A stretch of 64,000 nt of DNA from Sulfuritalea sp. GTDB taxonomy: Bacteria > Pseudomonadota > Gammaproteobacteria > Burkholderiales > Rhodocyclaceae. Location of the stretch: NCBI GenBank assembly GCA_022842325.1, contig JALHPU010000005.1:62001-126000 (forward strand). Direction: 5' to 3'. A program made the translations under genes and the position numbers. This document shows, one piece after another, positions 1 to 9,256 of the stretch (positions within the stretch are counted from its first letter, which is position 1; each line of letters begins with the position of its first letter). The notes beneath the pieces were generated by a model. The model worked only from the letters and a program-made list of their open reading frames with translations, had not been told where the DNA came from and made no database searches.

Positions 1-187
1 ATTCCGCTTCGCGGCATGACGGTGCATCCGCAGCGGTGACCAACTGCAGGTGCATATCGAACTCGGAATAGACCGCGCTGAAGCCCTGCAGTGGCGCTGG
101 CGCCACCAACTGCGTACGCCCCCCGGGGGAGGTGGCGCAGGCCGCAAGAAAAAACACCGAAAGCAGGCAGCACAGAAAGCGTGGCAT
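1..187 (-). CDS. Lipoprotein N-terminus, possibly M48-family metalloprotease (truncated by window edge)
   Basis: Reading the minus strand from an ATG at 185-187 gives an open frame of 62 codons that runs off the window. It opens with a hydrophobic signal ending in a lipobox (FFLAAC), so the product is probably a lipoprotein. After the cysteine comes TSPGGRTQLV, which resembles the start of secreted M48 zinc metalloproteases, where a G-R-x-Q-L string follows the lipobox. The catalytic HExxH region would lie outside the window, so the family call is inference from a short stretch. The gene lies 47 bases downstream of gltX on the same strand. Confidence 0.5.
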   Translation of the reverse strand, partial: MPRFLCCLLSVFFLAACATSPGGRTQLVAPAPLQGFSAVYSEFDMHLQLVTAADAPSCREAE

Positions 188-234
188 CGAATCTGACCCG
201 CTCTTGCTCGGAATCGGATAATTCCCGATTTGCT

Positions 235-1632
235 TCAGGCCGGCAATACCGCATCCAGACGCGCCAGCACGCGTTCGCGTCCCAGCACCTCCAGCACCGC
301 GTCGATCGAAGGCGATTGCGGCAATCCCAGCAGCGCCACTCGCAAGGGAATCGCCAATTGCGGCATCTTCAGCCCCGACTCGGCCGCAGTCTCCTTGACG
401 GCCTTGCCCAGATCGGCCGCATTCCATGCGCAGGCAGAGAGTCTCAGGCGCAAGGCGCCAAGTCCGCCAAGTGCGCCCTCGGTGAAATGCTGCGCGCGCA
501 TCTCGGATGACGGATTGGGGGGTATAAAAAAGGGATGCATGGCATCGGCCAGTTCATTCAGGTTGCCGACGCGATCACGGTAAAGTAAGGCCACACCAGC
601 CGCATCCGGGCCACCGGCAACCGCCACGCCCTGCCGGGCCAGGCGGCGTGTCGCCTCGTCGGCCAGCCGCTGCGGATCTGCCAGCTTGAGGTAATGGGCA
701 TTGAGCCAGTTCAGCTTCTCGGTATTGAACTGCGCGGCGGACGCCGTGATGTGGTCCAAGTCAAACCATTGCACGAACTGCTCCATGGCGAACACCTCTT
801 CATCGCCATGCGACCAGCCGAGGCGTGCCAGGTAATTCAGCACCGCCTCCGGCAGGTAGCCGTCCTCTTCGTACTGCATCACCGATACCGCGCCATGACG
901 CTTGGACAGTTTCTGACCGTCGTCGCCGAGGATCATCGACAAATGCGCGTACTGCGGCACCGGGGCGCCCAGCGCCTGCAGCAGATTGATCTGGCGCGGC
1001 GTGTTGTTCACATGGTCGTCGCCGCGAATCACATGCGTGATGTTCATGTCGCGATCATCGACCACGACGCAGAAATTGTAGGTCGGCGTGCCATCGGCGC
1101 GGGCGATGATGAAGTCATCGAGCTCGCTGTTGGCAAATTCGATGCGCCCCTTGACCTGATCCTGCCATGCCACCACGCCTTCGGTCGGGTTGCGGAAGCG
1201 TACTACCGGCGATACACCGGCGGGCGGCGGCGGCAGTACCTTGCCCGCTTCGGGACGCCAGCGCCCATCATAGCGTGGCTTTTCCTTGCGCGCCTCCTGC
1301 TCGGCGCGCAAGGCATCCAGTTCCTCTTTCGAGGTATAGCAGTGATAAGCAGTGCCAGCTGCCAGCATCTCGCCTATCACCTGGCGATAACGATCCATGC
1401 GCTGCATCTGATAGAACGGGCCTTCATCGTGCGCCAGTCCCAGCCACTGCATGCCGTCGATGATGGCCTGCACCGCCTCCGGCGTGGAGCGCGCCACATC
1501 GGTATCCTCGATGCGCAGGATGAATGCGCCGCCATGGCGACGGGCATAGGCCCAGGAAAACAGCGCCGTGCGAGCGCCGCCGATATGCAGGAAACCGGTG
1601 GGACTGGGGGCAAAGCGGGTGCGAACCGTCAT
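235..1632 (-). CDS. gltX: Glutamyl-tRNA synthetase
   Basis: This 465-residue class I aminoacyl-tRNA synthetase charges tRNA-Glu with glutamate in the cytoplasm. The HIGH-type ATP motif is seen as HIGG at residues 16-19, inside [13 protein letters not shown]. The KMSKS-type motif appears as KLSKRHG near residue 240. The length fits bacterial GltX. The C-terminal helical anticodon-binding part is present, so the gene is complete. The start is an ATG at 1630-1632. A tRNA-Val gene lies about 100 bases away on the other strand, and a lipoprotein gene follows on the same strand. Confidence 0.96.
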   Translation of the reverse strand: MTVRTRFAPSPTGFLHIGGARTALFSWAYARRHGGAFILRIEDTDVARSTPEAVQAIIDGMQWLGLAHDEGPFYQMQRMDRYRQVIGEMLAAGTAYHCYTSKEELDALRAEQEARKEKPRYDGRWRPEAGKVLPPPPAGVSPVVRFRNPTEGVVAWQDQVKGRIEFANSELDDFIIARADGTPTYNFCVVVDDRDMNITHVIRGDDHVNNTPRQINLLQALGAPVPQYAHLSMILGDDGQKLSKRHGAVSVMQYEEDGYLPEAVLNYLARLGWSHGDEEVFAMEQFVQWFDLDHITASAAQFNTEKLNWLNAHYLKLADPQRLADEATRRLARQGVAVAGGPDAAGVALLYRDRVGNLNELADAMHPFFIPPNPSSEMRAQHFTEGALGGLGALRLRLSACAWNAADLGKAVKETAAESGLKMPQLAIPLRVALLGLPQSPSIDAVLEVLGRERVLARLDAVLPA

Positions 1633-1686
1633 CGAATTTCAACGCTCGGATAAAGGTCTGGATTCTACGCCACGCGGCCAAGCCGA

Positions 1687-1716
1687 TTGACCGTGACCAT
1701 GGCTTTGTGGTTAAAT
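1687..1716 (+). promoter_or_regulatory. Sigma-70-type promoter for tRNA-Val
   Basis: TTGACC at 1687-1692 and TTAAAT at 1711-1716 are separated by 18 bases and end 15 bases before the tRNA. The match to the -35/-10 consensus and the position fit a tRNA promoter. Inferred by eye only. Confidence 0.55.
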
Positions 1717-1731
1717 TCGCCCCTCTTTCGC

Positions 1732-1806
1732 GGGCGGTTAACTCAGCGGTAGAGTGCCACCTTCACACGGTGGAAGCCACTGGTTCGATCCCAGTACCGC
1801 CCACCA
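1732..1806 (+). tRNA. tRNA-Val (anticodon CAC)
   Basis: The 75-base sequence folds as a cloverleaf. The acceptor stem pairs GGGCGGT with ACCGCCC. The anticodon stem CCACC/GGTGG encloses the loop TTCACAC, giving anticodon CAC, which reads GUG (valine). The T arm carries GGTTCGATCCC. The 3' CCA is encoded in the genome (1804-1806). It stands alone and is transcribed toward the AhpD-like gene. Confidence 0.95.
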
Positions 1807-1933
1807 TTACATTTGCATAAGAGCTAGCCAGTTGTCGATCGGCTTTGCATCGCCGGAAACCCAATTGGGACGGCGATTGGGGCAGGAAGGCCCATCGCAT
1901 TCCTGCAGGAGCGCATTCATTGCAGTCAGGCAA

Positions 1934-2449
1934 ATGAGCGGCAAACACCCCGACCCAGGCTTCCGGCGGAGAATCTACGCCAGCCCAATGGAGTTCGGCC
2001 GCGACTTGCGGCGCGTGCTAAGGAACTTTCGCACCGTTATTGCGCTGTCATCGAAGTCCGGAATCTCCGCCGGCTTTCGCGAGCGGATCATGCTTACGGT
2101 TACCGGCGTCAATCGCTGCCGTCATTGTGCATACGGCCATGAATTCCTGGCGCAGAAAGCCGGAATCACGAAAGCGGAAATCGCCGGACTGCTGACACAG
2201 GATCTGGCGAATTCCCCGGAGCGTGAGATCCCTGCCCTGCTCTTTGCGATTCACTGGGTCGAAGCTGGCGGCCTCCCAACCGAAGATGCCCGCTCCGCTC
2301 TGGAAGCAGGATACGGCATTGACCTCGCCCAGCAAATCGAAGTAGCGACCTTGCTGATCAACATCGGAAACCTGATCGGCAACACCTTCGACTATTTGCT
2401 CAGCCGGATAACACGCGGACGCTTCGGACTACTGCTCGGCGAACGTTGA
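1934..2449 (+). CDS. Carboxymuconolactone decarboxylase / AhpD-like protein
   Basis: The 171-residue protein has the CRHCAYGHEF motif (CxxC followed by H), the redox-active signature of the AhpD/CMD alkylhydroperoxidase-like family. Members of this family reduce peroxides, or use the fold for other thiol or decarboxylation chemistry. The all-helical character and the C-terminal NIGNLIGNTFDYLLSR region fit. I chose the ATG at 1934 because the open frame upstream runs through the tRNA gene. An ATG at 1988 is an alternative. The true substrate is unknown. The gene is convergent with the cyclase gene, 12 bases away. Confidence 0.8.
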   Translation: MSGKHPDPGFRRRIYASPMEFGRDLRRVLRNFRTVIALSSKSGISAGFRERIMLTVTGVNRCRHCAYGHEFLAQKAGITKAEIAGLLTQDLANSPEREIPALLFAIHWVEAGGLPTEDARSALEAGYGIDLAQQIEVATLLINIGNLIGNTFDYLLSRITRGRFGLLLGER

Positions 2450-2461
2450 AACACTGTCCGG

Positions 2462-3880
2462 CTAACCGCCGCTCCTTGATTTCAGGTGATGTCCGAGATG
2501 GCGGTCGGTCTTGATGCTGTGGTTGATGGTCCAGTCCATAAGTAGCAGCTTGATGCGGAATGCCAGGTAGACAGGGTTTTCCGACTCGGAGCCGATTTCC
2601 TCGCTCAGGCGCCGGAGATTGTCCTGGAAACGCCTGTGCTGGTGCGAGTGCTCGGCCGCGAATGCATAGCGCGACTCCTGCATCAGCGTCTCTTCCCTTG
2701 CAAACTGTTGTCGCGCGTCTTGCTCGATACGAGCCAGGACAGGCGCCGTGTCGCCGCCCCGTCCCTCGCGCACGGCCAATGCCAGGACATTGAGCTGGCT
2801 CAGCAAAATCCGGTGCTGGCTGTCGATATCGGCCACTCCGCAACTGTATTCCGCGCTCCAGGTCTGGGTCAGCTCGTTTTCCTCGATCCCTTCAGCATGA
2901 CCATTGCGCAAGTACTCGTCGCAACGATCCAGGTACAGGCGCGCCGGCGCATCGTCGGGAACTTCATCAAGGCATCGCACGAGCCGCGTGCGGGCGCGAA
3001 AGATGTCTCCGACAAAGTAGAAGGCCAGCGCTTCCTCGAACCGCTTGCGCGTGCGCAGCTTTGCAGCACGCATCAAAGGTGGATCGGCATCAAACACTTC
3101 GTAGACGGACTGCGCCTCCTGCTTGCCCTTGACCCGGTTACGCACCAGAAAGCGGATGGCATAGCGGCTCGGATCTTCCAGGCCGTGCAAGGTGTGCTCG
3201 CTGATGAGAAGCGGAACTCCATAAACCTTCGACATGGACTCGATGCGCGAGGCGAGATTCACTGCATCGCTGATCACCGTGCCTTCCATCCTGCCGATAC
3301 CGCCAACAGTCCCTAGCATGACGATGCCGGTATTGATGCCGATGCCGATGCGGATTGGCCGATAACCTGCCCGAGTGCGTCCCTTGTTATAGTTTTCCAG
3401 GCGATCGAGCATCGCCAGCGCACCCTTCACGGCGTCATCCGTGCCTTCCGGGAACAGCGCCATGATGGCATCACCGATGTACTTGTCGATCAGTCCCCGA
3501 AACGGGACGATCATCGGTTCCATCTGCGACAGGTAGGAATTCATGAAATCGAAGTTTTCCTGCGGCGTCATCGTCTCCGAAAGGCCGGTGAAGTCGCGAA
3601 TATCCGCGAACAGGATGGTCATCTTGCGTTCAGTCTGCATACCAAGACGAACATCTCGCACATTGTCTATGGACAGCAGGTGGAGCAATTCACCGGGCAC
3701 GAAACGGCCAAAGGCCTTTTCGGTGTCGGCCAGTTGCTCGCGAACACCGGCGAGTTCGACCTGAAGCCGTGCCACCTCCGCCTCCAGTGAAACAAGCTGC
3801 GCGTCAGGGAGTGATTGCTCGTTCAAGCGAATGACGTTTCGAATAGTTGGATCAAATCGTAGGCGGACATCGTCCGCCAA
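2462..3880 (-). CDS. Class III adenylate/guanylate cyclase fused to a hemerythrin-like domain
   Basis: The 472-residue protein is soluble, with no signal peptide or membrane segment. Residues about 30-57 form a short coiled coil. Residues about 85-265 are a class III nucleotide cyclase domain with metal-binding aspartates D93 (FADIRDF) and D137 (KYIGDAIM) and the motif SDAVNLASRIE. A linker of about 75 residues follows. Residues about 341-460 resemble a bacteriohemerythrin: H356 (DSQH), E396-E397, H411 and H415 (HxxxH), H454 and D459. The histidine normally found before F in the HFxxEE motif is Q392 here, so one of five iron-ligand histidines is missing. Oxygen- or redox-controlled cAMP/cGMP synthesis is an inference. 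Substrate specificity cannot be assigned by eye. Confidence 0.85.
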   Translation of the reverse strand: MADDVRLRFDPTIRNVIRLNEQSLPDAQLVSLEAEVARLQVELAGVREQLADTEKAFGRFVPGELLHLLSIDNVRDVRLGMQTERKMTILFADIRDFTGLSETMTPQENFDFMNSYLSQMEPMIVPFRGLIDKYIGDAIMALFPEGTDDAVKGALAMLDRLENYNKGRTRAGYRPIRIGIGINTGIVMLGTVGGIGRMEGTVISDAVNLASRIESMSKVYGVPLLISEHTLHGLEDPSRYAIRFLVRNRVKGKQEAQSVYEVFDADPPLMRAAKLRTRKRFEEALAFYFVGDIFRARTRLVRCLDEVPDDAPARLYLDRCDEYLRNGHAEGIEENELTQTWSAEYSCGVADIDSQHRILLSQLNVLALAVREGRGGDTAPVLARIEQDARQQFAREETLMQESRYAFAAEHSHQHRRFQDNLRRLSEEIGSESENPVYLAFRIKLLLMDWTINHSIKTDRHLGHHLKSRSGG

Positions 3881-3986
3881 ACGTGTGCTCGCCGCCTCGA
3901 TGACCGGGCCGCCCCGGCGCCCGGCAGAAGGCGCGTGCCCCTAGTGTAGCTTGTAGCGAAAGTTCAGGCGTACCTCGCCTGCCGGA

Positions 3987-6900
3987 CTATCCGACCAGAT
4001 GCAAGCGGTCGGCGCCGTCTGCCTCGGGAAACAGGGATCCCGTTTTTTGATTTTCCGCCAGCAGTTTGGCAAACTCCTCGGCGTTGACCCCCTGTGAAAA
4101 GCGATATCCCTGCAGTACGTCACAGCGGGCGCGACGCAGGAAACTCACCTGACCGGCAGATTCGACGCCTGCAGCAACAACCTTCAGATTCAGAGCGTGG
4201 CCCGTGGCGATGATGGTTCGAGTTATGGCAACCGCCTCAACGTCGTTGGGCGTATCCTGGATAAACGAACGGTCAATCTTGAGAGTGTCGATGGGGAAGC
4301 GGTTGAGGTAACTCAGGCTGGAATATCCCGTGCCGAAGTTGTCCATCGACAGCTTGATGCCCAAGTCACTGAACCGATGCAGCAGCGTCAAACCGGCGGG
4401 CGCATCGCGCATCAGCGTACCCTCGGAGATTTCCAAGTGGAGATGGTGCGCGTCGAAGGTCAGTTCCTTCATGACGGCATCGACCTTTTCCACCGCCCTT
4501 TCGTCCGCGATCTGCGCGGCACAATAGTTAACCGCGACGAAAAGTTCGCTGTCGAATTCCTTGCGCCACGCCGCATTGTCAGCCAGCGCGGTGCGCAGCA
4601 CCCAGTCACCCACCTGAACCGCAAGCCCGGCATCTTCCAGCATGGGAACAAAAAACTCCGGGCTGACATAGCCCGCTTCGGGCCTGAACCAGCGCAACAG
4701 GGCTTCCGCTCCGATGATGCGCCCGGTTTCGCTGGACACCATGGGTTGATAAAAAACCCTCAGTTCATCACGCTCGATTGCCCGGTGCAGTCGCTCCCTC
4801 ATGCGAATCTGATCGGACAACTTCTCGTTGGACTGCGGAAAGCGGTAGGTATTGCCGCCGGCTTCGGCGGCCAGGTACATCGCGGCATCCGCACTTTTTG
4901 TAAGTGCCTCGGCATCTTCCCCGTCTTTCGGATAGACACTGATGCCGACGCTGGCGGTGATGTACAACTCAGTGTTCCCTATATATAAGGCGCGCCCGAT
5001 TTCCCGCTGAATGCGGTTGGCCGCCGCCGCCGCGTCGTCCGTTGACAAAATATCGGACAGCACGATCGCGAACTCGTCGCCGCCCAGCCGCGCCACGCAA
5101 TTGCCGGTATCGACCGATGCCAGAAGCCGCGAGGAAATCTCCTGCAACAGCATGTCGCCGGCGCTGTGCCCGACCGATTTGTTGATTTGATCGAAGTGAT
5201 CAAGGTCGATCAGCATCAGCGCCATGAAGCGCTTGGTGCGCCCGGCCGCTATGATCGATTGCTCAAGCCGATCGCTGAACAGAATGCGATTGGGCAACGA
5301 CGTAAGGGCGTCGTAATGCGCGAGGAACTGCATCCGCTTCTTGATGGTCTTGTGCACGGTGATTTCAGAGAAAACCGCCACGTAATTGACTATTTCGCCG
5401 GCGTCATTCTTGACCGCACTCAGGTTCATCCATTCGACGATGACTTCGCCATCCTTTCGCCGGTTGCGAATCTCGCCGTGCCATTCGCCGCGGTTCATCA
5501 GCGAGCGCCACATGTTGTTGTAGAAGGCCTTGTCCTGCTGGCCTGAATTCAGAATGCTGGGGGTGTTGCCGGTGACTTCCTCGGCGGTATACCCGGTGAT
5601 CTCGGAAAACCGCCGATTGACCATCAGGATCTTGTTGTCGCGGTCGGTGATCATGACTCCTTCGGCACTATTCTCGAAGACATGAGCGGCCAGTTCCAGC
5701 TTGCGTTCCGCGATCTGCCTCGCCCGTTCCTGTTCCAGCGAATCGAGTGCATGCGAAAGATTCTCGGCCAGATTTGCAAGCAACCTCTGTTCCTCGGTAT
5801 CCGCCAAATCTTCGGTGAGGCCAACGATGCAGATTCCACCTGCAATTCTGCCTGCCACGCGCAAAGGCAGATGGGCCAGCCCGTGCGATTCGAAGCCCGA
5901 CGGACTATCTGCCAATGACCTGTCGCATTCCTCAAGCGATGTGAAGAAGGTGCTCTGTCCTGATTCAAATTGAAGCTTGTTGTCTGAGCCACTACTACCG
6001 TCGGTGCGCAATGCATCGGTTATGGAAGCCGCCAGTTCGGCATGCTCGCCAACCACGACCATCGACGGCAGTTCTTCGCTGTTCGAATACACCCATGCCA
6101 GCGGGAAGCCGCCAACCTTGTGGAGAATATCAACGGCTTCCTGTATCAGGGCCGGACTCTCCCTGGTTCGCAATATGGCTTCGTTGGCCTCGCTGACAAC
6201 TGCCAGAGTCCGGTTCAGGCGCAAAACATGACGCTGCGCTGCCTTTTGCCCGGTAACATCGAGCAGGGTGCCGACAATTCCACCCACTTCGGAGTGCGTC
6301 GTGGAGAAGACCGCCTTGAAGAACACGACGTCCTTTTCCACACCATCGGCGCACCTGACGCGGGCCTCATAGGTTTGCCTGCCCCGGCTTGCCAGCAGTT
6401 CCCTATCGGCCTTGTCGTAGATCTCGGCCAACTCGGGCGGAGCGATGTCATAGACCGTCTTGCCGATCATGGCTTCGCCGGTGGTGCCGTAGAAGTCTTC
6501 AAAGGCCTTGTTAACTCCTATGTAGCAAAGATTGGCATCCTTGAAAAAAACCGGTGTCGGAATGGCGGCGAGCAGTTGTTCGACAAAATTGAGGTTTTCG
6601 GTCAGCGCCTCGTCAAGGTGCTTGTGAGCCGTTATGTCTTCGCCGATTTCCAGGATGTGGGTTGGGTTTCCTTCCGTATCGAAAAGCGCGACCTTCTTGA
6701 GGTTTACCCAGTGGGCGCCCCCGCCCGGGATCTCGATAAACTGCTCGGGGATTTCTACAAGATTCCGTTCCTTGATCGCAGTCAGGTCCGTTTCAGCATC
6801 GCGCTGCGCCTGCTCGCCGTCAAACAGCCCATTGCTCGAAAGCCCAAGCAGTTGTGCCTTTGACTGCCCAAACATCGACTCCCCGGACCGATTTACGCGC

Positions 6901-7946
6901 ACCACTTTCATATCGGAAGCGCGCTTGAGAACGATCATGTTAGGGATGTGTTCAAAGATCGAGTCCAGCAATGCGTGCGAGTCTTGCAGCAGACTCTCTG
7001 TCTGCTTCCGGCGCTCGACCTCCGACTTCAGCGCCTCTTTATCCAGGGCCAACTGCAATGTCCGTAGCGCCACCTGTTCGCTCATTTCCGCGGAACGGCG
7101 AAACAAGAGATAGGTCAAAAGACTGACCAGAAGTCCCCCAGCAAGCAACAGCACCAGCTCGGTAAGCGCGATCGGCGGGGCATTCCAGCTGGCAGGCAGA
7201 CTCTCCCGCAAGTGGATTCTGTCTCCCTGCGGCAGGCGAATCGACTGTTCAATGGGGTTGTCACGCAAGCTGCCGCCGACGGTGAGGAGGCGTTTGCTTG
7301 TCTTTGTCGCGGCATGAAAATAGTCGAGACTGATGGAATAGCCTTGTCCTGCCAATTCATCGAGTTTCAGGGTTCTGGAAAGGTCGGCAAGTCTGATTGT
7401 GGCCGCCGCACGTCCCCAGGTCTGCAATTGCCCCTGCCCACGATCCACCTGCACCACCTGTGTCGCCACAAGGGATTCCACATCGATTGAAACAACCGGA
7501 GGTCCTTGGATGCGAAGAATTCCCTGTGCATTCGCAAACGGTGGCTGCTTGATGGCCACCGAGTGAGCGACCTGTAAGGAACCCATGCCAGCCCCATGCC
7601 GATCGAAATGGAGGCCGGGTTTCCCTTCTGGCGCTATTTCCAAGCTGCTAATAATTTCGTGAGCCTGAAAAATTCGCGATGCCGAGACGTCCCAGTGCCC
7701 TTGCACGCCCCCTGTAGCAAGCAGGGCCGGAGCAAGCATACCCTGCCTTACCAGACTCTCCAGCAAAGCTGCCCGAATACCCAGGTCACGGCCAGCATCC
7801 TGAGTTCGCGCTCCAAGCCCATGATGATCCCGTGTGTAATAGCTCCCCACAGGAATCACAAAAAGAATTCCGGCCAGTACCGCCAAGACCTGCGCACCGA
7901 GTCTGCCGGCGGCAAGTCTTCGAATGGTCCTTATCAAGTTTGGCAA
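3987..7946 (-). CDS. Membrane sensor with PAS/GAF/PAS, GGDEF (diguanylate cyclase) and degenerate EAL domain
   Basis: The protein has about 1319 residues. A first membrane segment lies near residues 18-35, followed by an unclassified periplasmic sensor region and a second segment near 260-282. Then come a coiled coil, two PAS domains, a GAF-like region, a third PAS, a GGDEF domain with intact RLGGDEF, and an EAL domain with EALLRW. In the EAL domain two metal-site positions differ from active enzymes: DDFGTG is DNFGTG (codons at 4338-4343) and EGVE is AGVE (4170-4172). Cyclic di-GMP hydrolysis is therefore doubtful, while diguanylate cyclase activity looks possible. No RxxD I-site precedes GGDEF. 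The start is uncertain. I prefer the TTG at 7946 with GGAA upstream; the frame stays open to a TTG at 8039. Confidence 0.9.
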   Translation of the reverse strand: MPNLIRTIRRLAAGRLGAQVLAVLAGILFVIPVGSYYTRDHHGLGARTQDAGRDLGIRAALLESLVRQGMLAPALLATGGVQGHWDVSASRIFQAHEIISSLEIAPEGKPGLHFDRHGAGMGSLQVAHSVAIKQPPFANAQGILRIQGPPVVSIDVESLVATQVVQVDRGQGQLQTWGRAAATIRLADLSRTLKLDELAGQGYSISLDYFHAATKTSKRLLTVGGSLRDNPIEQSIRLPQGDRIHLRESLPASWNAPPIALTELVLLLAGGLLVSLLTYLLFRRSAEMSEQVALRTLQLALDKEALKSEVERRKQTESLLQDSHALLDSIFEHIPNMIVLKRASDMKVVRVNRSGESMFGQSKAQLLGLSSNGLFDGEQAQRDAETDLTAIKERNLVEIPEQFIEIPGGGAHWVNLKKVALFDTEGNPTHILEIGEDITAHKHLDEALTENLNFVEQLLAAIPTPVFFKDANLCYIGVNKAFEDFYGTTGEAMIGKTVYDIAPPELAEIYDKADRELLASRGRQTYEARVRCADGVEKDVVFFKAVFSTTHSEVGGIVGTLLDVTGQKAAQRHVLRLNRTLAVVSEANEAILRTRESPALIQEAVDILHKVGGFPLAWVYSNSEELPSMVVVGEHAELAASITDALRTDGSSGSDNKLQFESGQSTFFTSLEECDRSLADSPSGFESHGLAHLPLRVAGRIAGGICIVGLTEDLADTEEQRLLANLAENLSHALDSLEQERARQIAERKLELAAHVFENSAEGVMITDRDNKILMVNRRFSEITGYTAEEVTGNTPSILNSGQQDKAFYNNMWRSLMNRGEWHGEIRNRRKDGEVIVEWMNLSAVKNDAGEIVNYVAVFSEITVHKTIKKRMQFLAHYDALTSLPNRILFSDRLEQSIIAAGRTKRFMALMLIDLDHFDQINKSVGHSAGDMLLQEISSRLLASVDTGNCVARLGGDEFAIVLSDILSTDDAAAAANRIQREIGRALYIGNTELYITASVGISVYPKDGEDAEALTKSADAAMYLAAEAGGNTYRFPQSNEKLSDQIRMRERLHRAIERDELRVFYQPMVSSETGRIIGAEALLRWFRPEAGYVSPEFFVPMLEDAGLAVQVGDWVLRTALADNAAWRKEFDSELFVAVNYCAAQIADERAVEKVDAVMKELTFDAHHLHLEISEGTLMRDAPAGLTLLHRFSDLGIKLSMDNFGTGYSSLSYLNRFPIDTLKIDRSFIQDTPNDVEAVAITRTIIATGHALNLKVVAAGVESAGQVSFLRRARCDVLQGYRFSQGVNAEEFAKLLAENQKTGSLFPEADGADRLHLVG

Positions 7947-8092
7947 TGAAATTCCAGAATATGAGAAAAAAACTGCAATGGATGAAACAAAGTAATTAAA
8001 GGGCAGGCGAATGAACGTCAAGCACACAACACCTGCCAAGGCATTGCCTGACGCGTTTACAGTGCTTCAAGCAAAATTGACGCCTAAAGTAA

Positions 8093-8116
8093 AAAAGGGG
8101 CGTTGTCGCCCCTTTT
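8093..8116 (-). terminator. Rho-independent terminator of the HiPIP gene
   Basis: AAAAGGGGCG (8093-8102) pairs perfectly with CGCCCCTTTT (8107-8116) around a 4-base loop. On the minus strand the hairpin is followed by a T run. It sits 22 bases past the HiPIP stop codon and separates it from the GGDEF gene. Confidence 0.85.
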
Positions 8117-8138
8117 CATCTTGAACCTGTGGAGGGTA

Positions 8139-8402
8139 TTAGCCCTTCTTGGCCCAAGCCACGCAGTAGCCCTTCGGAGATACTTCGGTGTCGCCCGGGA
8201 ATATCTTGCAGCCACCCATATCCGTGGCGGACTTGCCCGGAACGAACTGTACGCAGTTAGAACAGTTCTTTTCGCCCTCGGGCGAGTCCTTGTACTTCAT
8301 CGCCGAGCGCATAGCGTCGTTTTTCGCGGCGAGTGCGACCACGGGAATCATTGCCAAAGCGGCACCGCCCAGCTTGAGCATGTTGCGACGAGACTGATCC
8401 AT
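8139..8402 (-). CDS. hip: High-potential iron-sulfur protein (HiPIP), Tat-exported
   Basis: The 87-residue precursor begins with a twin-arginine signal (SRRNMLKLGGAALA), as expected for a cofactor protein exported folded. Cys47, Cys50, Cys65 and Cys80 give the C-x2-C-x14-C-x14-C spacing that binds one [4Fe-4S] cluster in HiPIPs. These are small periplasmic one-electron carriers that donate to oxidases or reaction centres. The gene is monocistronic, with its own terminator and an untranslated leader. A soluble periplasmic carrier fits the cytochrome-rich surroundings. The ATG at 8402 is preceded by GGAG. Confidence 0.95.
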   Translation of the reverse strand: MDQSRRNMLKLGGAALAMIPVVALAAKNDAMRSAMKYKDSPEGEKNCSNCVQFVPGKSATDMGGCKIFPGDTEVSPKGYCVAWAKKG

Positions 8403-8425
8403 TGTCTGATTTCTCCAGTAAAAGT

Positions 8426-8442
8426 CCTCCAGTTATTGGAGG
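8426..8442 (-). promoter_or_regulatory. Short hairpin in the HiPIP leader
   Basis: CCTCCA (8426-8431) and TGGAGG (8437-8442) form a perfect six-base inverted repeat with a five-base loop, 24 bases upstream of the hip start codon and within its presumed 5' leader. It could stabilise the message or be a protein site. No T run follows, so it is not a typical terminator. Confidence 0.3.
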
Positions 8443-8671
8443 CTGACCACAACTGTAGCAAAAATCATGTCAGGTCTTAATCCCTATCCTAAACAATGAT
8501 TTCGCCAGCAGGCAAACGGCCTTGCAGGGTCATATTGCGCCCGCATCGGAATCAAATGCTATATTTTTAGATAGCTATTATTAAAATATGGACTATTTAA
8601 GCAATTCATCGTGGCGAACCGTGTGGATGCGAGCGAGGCCAGGCTTGTCAATCTGCACCAACAAACTGCCG

Positions 8672-9148
8672 CTATTCACCCCGATCCCGATGAAGAACGG
8701 TAACGATGAGCTGATTGCGGGAATCGTAGGCAGTAAGCAATGCAACATTTGGCCTTCCCCTGACCGCAGTCGCAAGGATTGCGTAGAGGTACATCTGATC
8801 ATCATCGTCACCCGCGCCGATGAAAATGCGAATTGGCAAATGCGCATACTTCGGATGCGCACAGATCCTGCCAATATCCGTCACCAGTTTCTCGAGACTG
8901 AGGTGCCGGCCTTTCAGGCTATCAAGGCTGATGCTTATATTGATTTCGTCATAATGCTCCAGTCCGTCCCGATGGCGGCGCAGGCCATGACTGAAGCCAT
9001 CGAGGGTTATAACGTCCGAGAGGCGCTCACGAATATCGTCCTGCGCCATGGTCATGTCCGGACCATGCGGCTTGCTTGGCGTGCAGGCAGACAGGGCTGT
9101 CAGGACGCATACCATGGTTGCAATCGGTCGTAGTCTGTCCATTGTCAT
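8672..9148 (-). CDS. Uncharacterised lipoprotein
   Basis: The 158-residue product starts with a signal peptide ending in a lipobox (LTALSAC) and is otherwise hydrophilic, with an acidic GAGDDDD stretch near residue 115. I do not recognise the family. The start is taken as the ATG at 9148, since the residues before it would not belong to a signal peptide. It follows the triheme cytochrome gene on the same strand after about 110 bases and may share its transcript. No heme motif, catalytic motif or repeat is visible. The region between it and hip (8403-8671) is AT-rich near 8560-8590 and holds no gene I can support. Confidence 0.6.
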   Translation of the reverse strand: MTMDRLRPIATMVCVLTALSACTPSKPHGPDMTMAQDDIRERLSDVITLDGFSHGLRRHRDGLEHYDEINISISLDSLKGRHLSLEKLVTDIGRICAHPKYAHLPIRIFIGAGDDDDQMYLYAILATAVRGRPNVALLTAYDSRNQLIVTVLHRDRGE

Positions 9149-9256
9149 CCGGGCAAGTCTGGCAATTTGAAAAGTTTGTTCAACAAGGACTGTCGAAACA
9201 GACCTGACGAAACACAGGTACGGCAATCCCCCCGCTCTAGTTACCTCAACCCGTCT

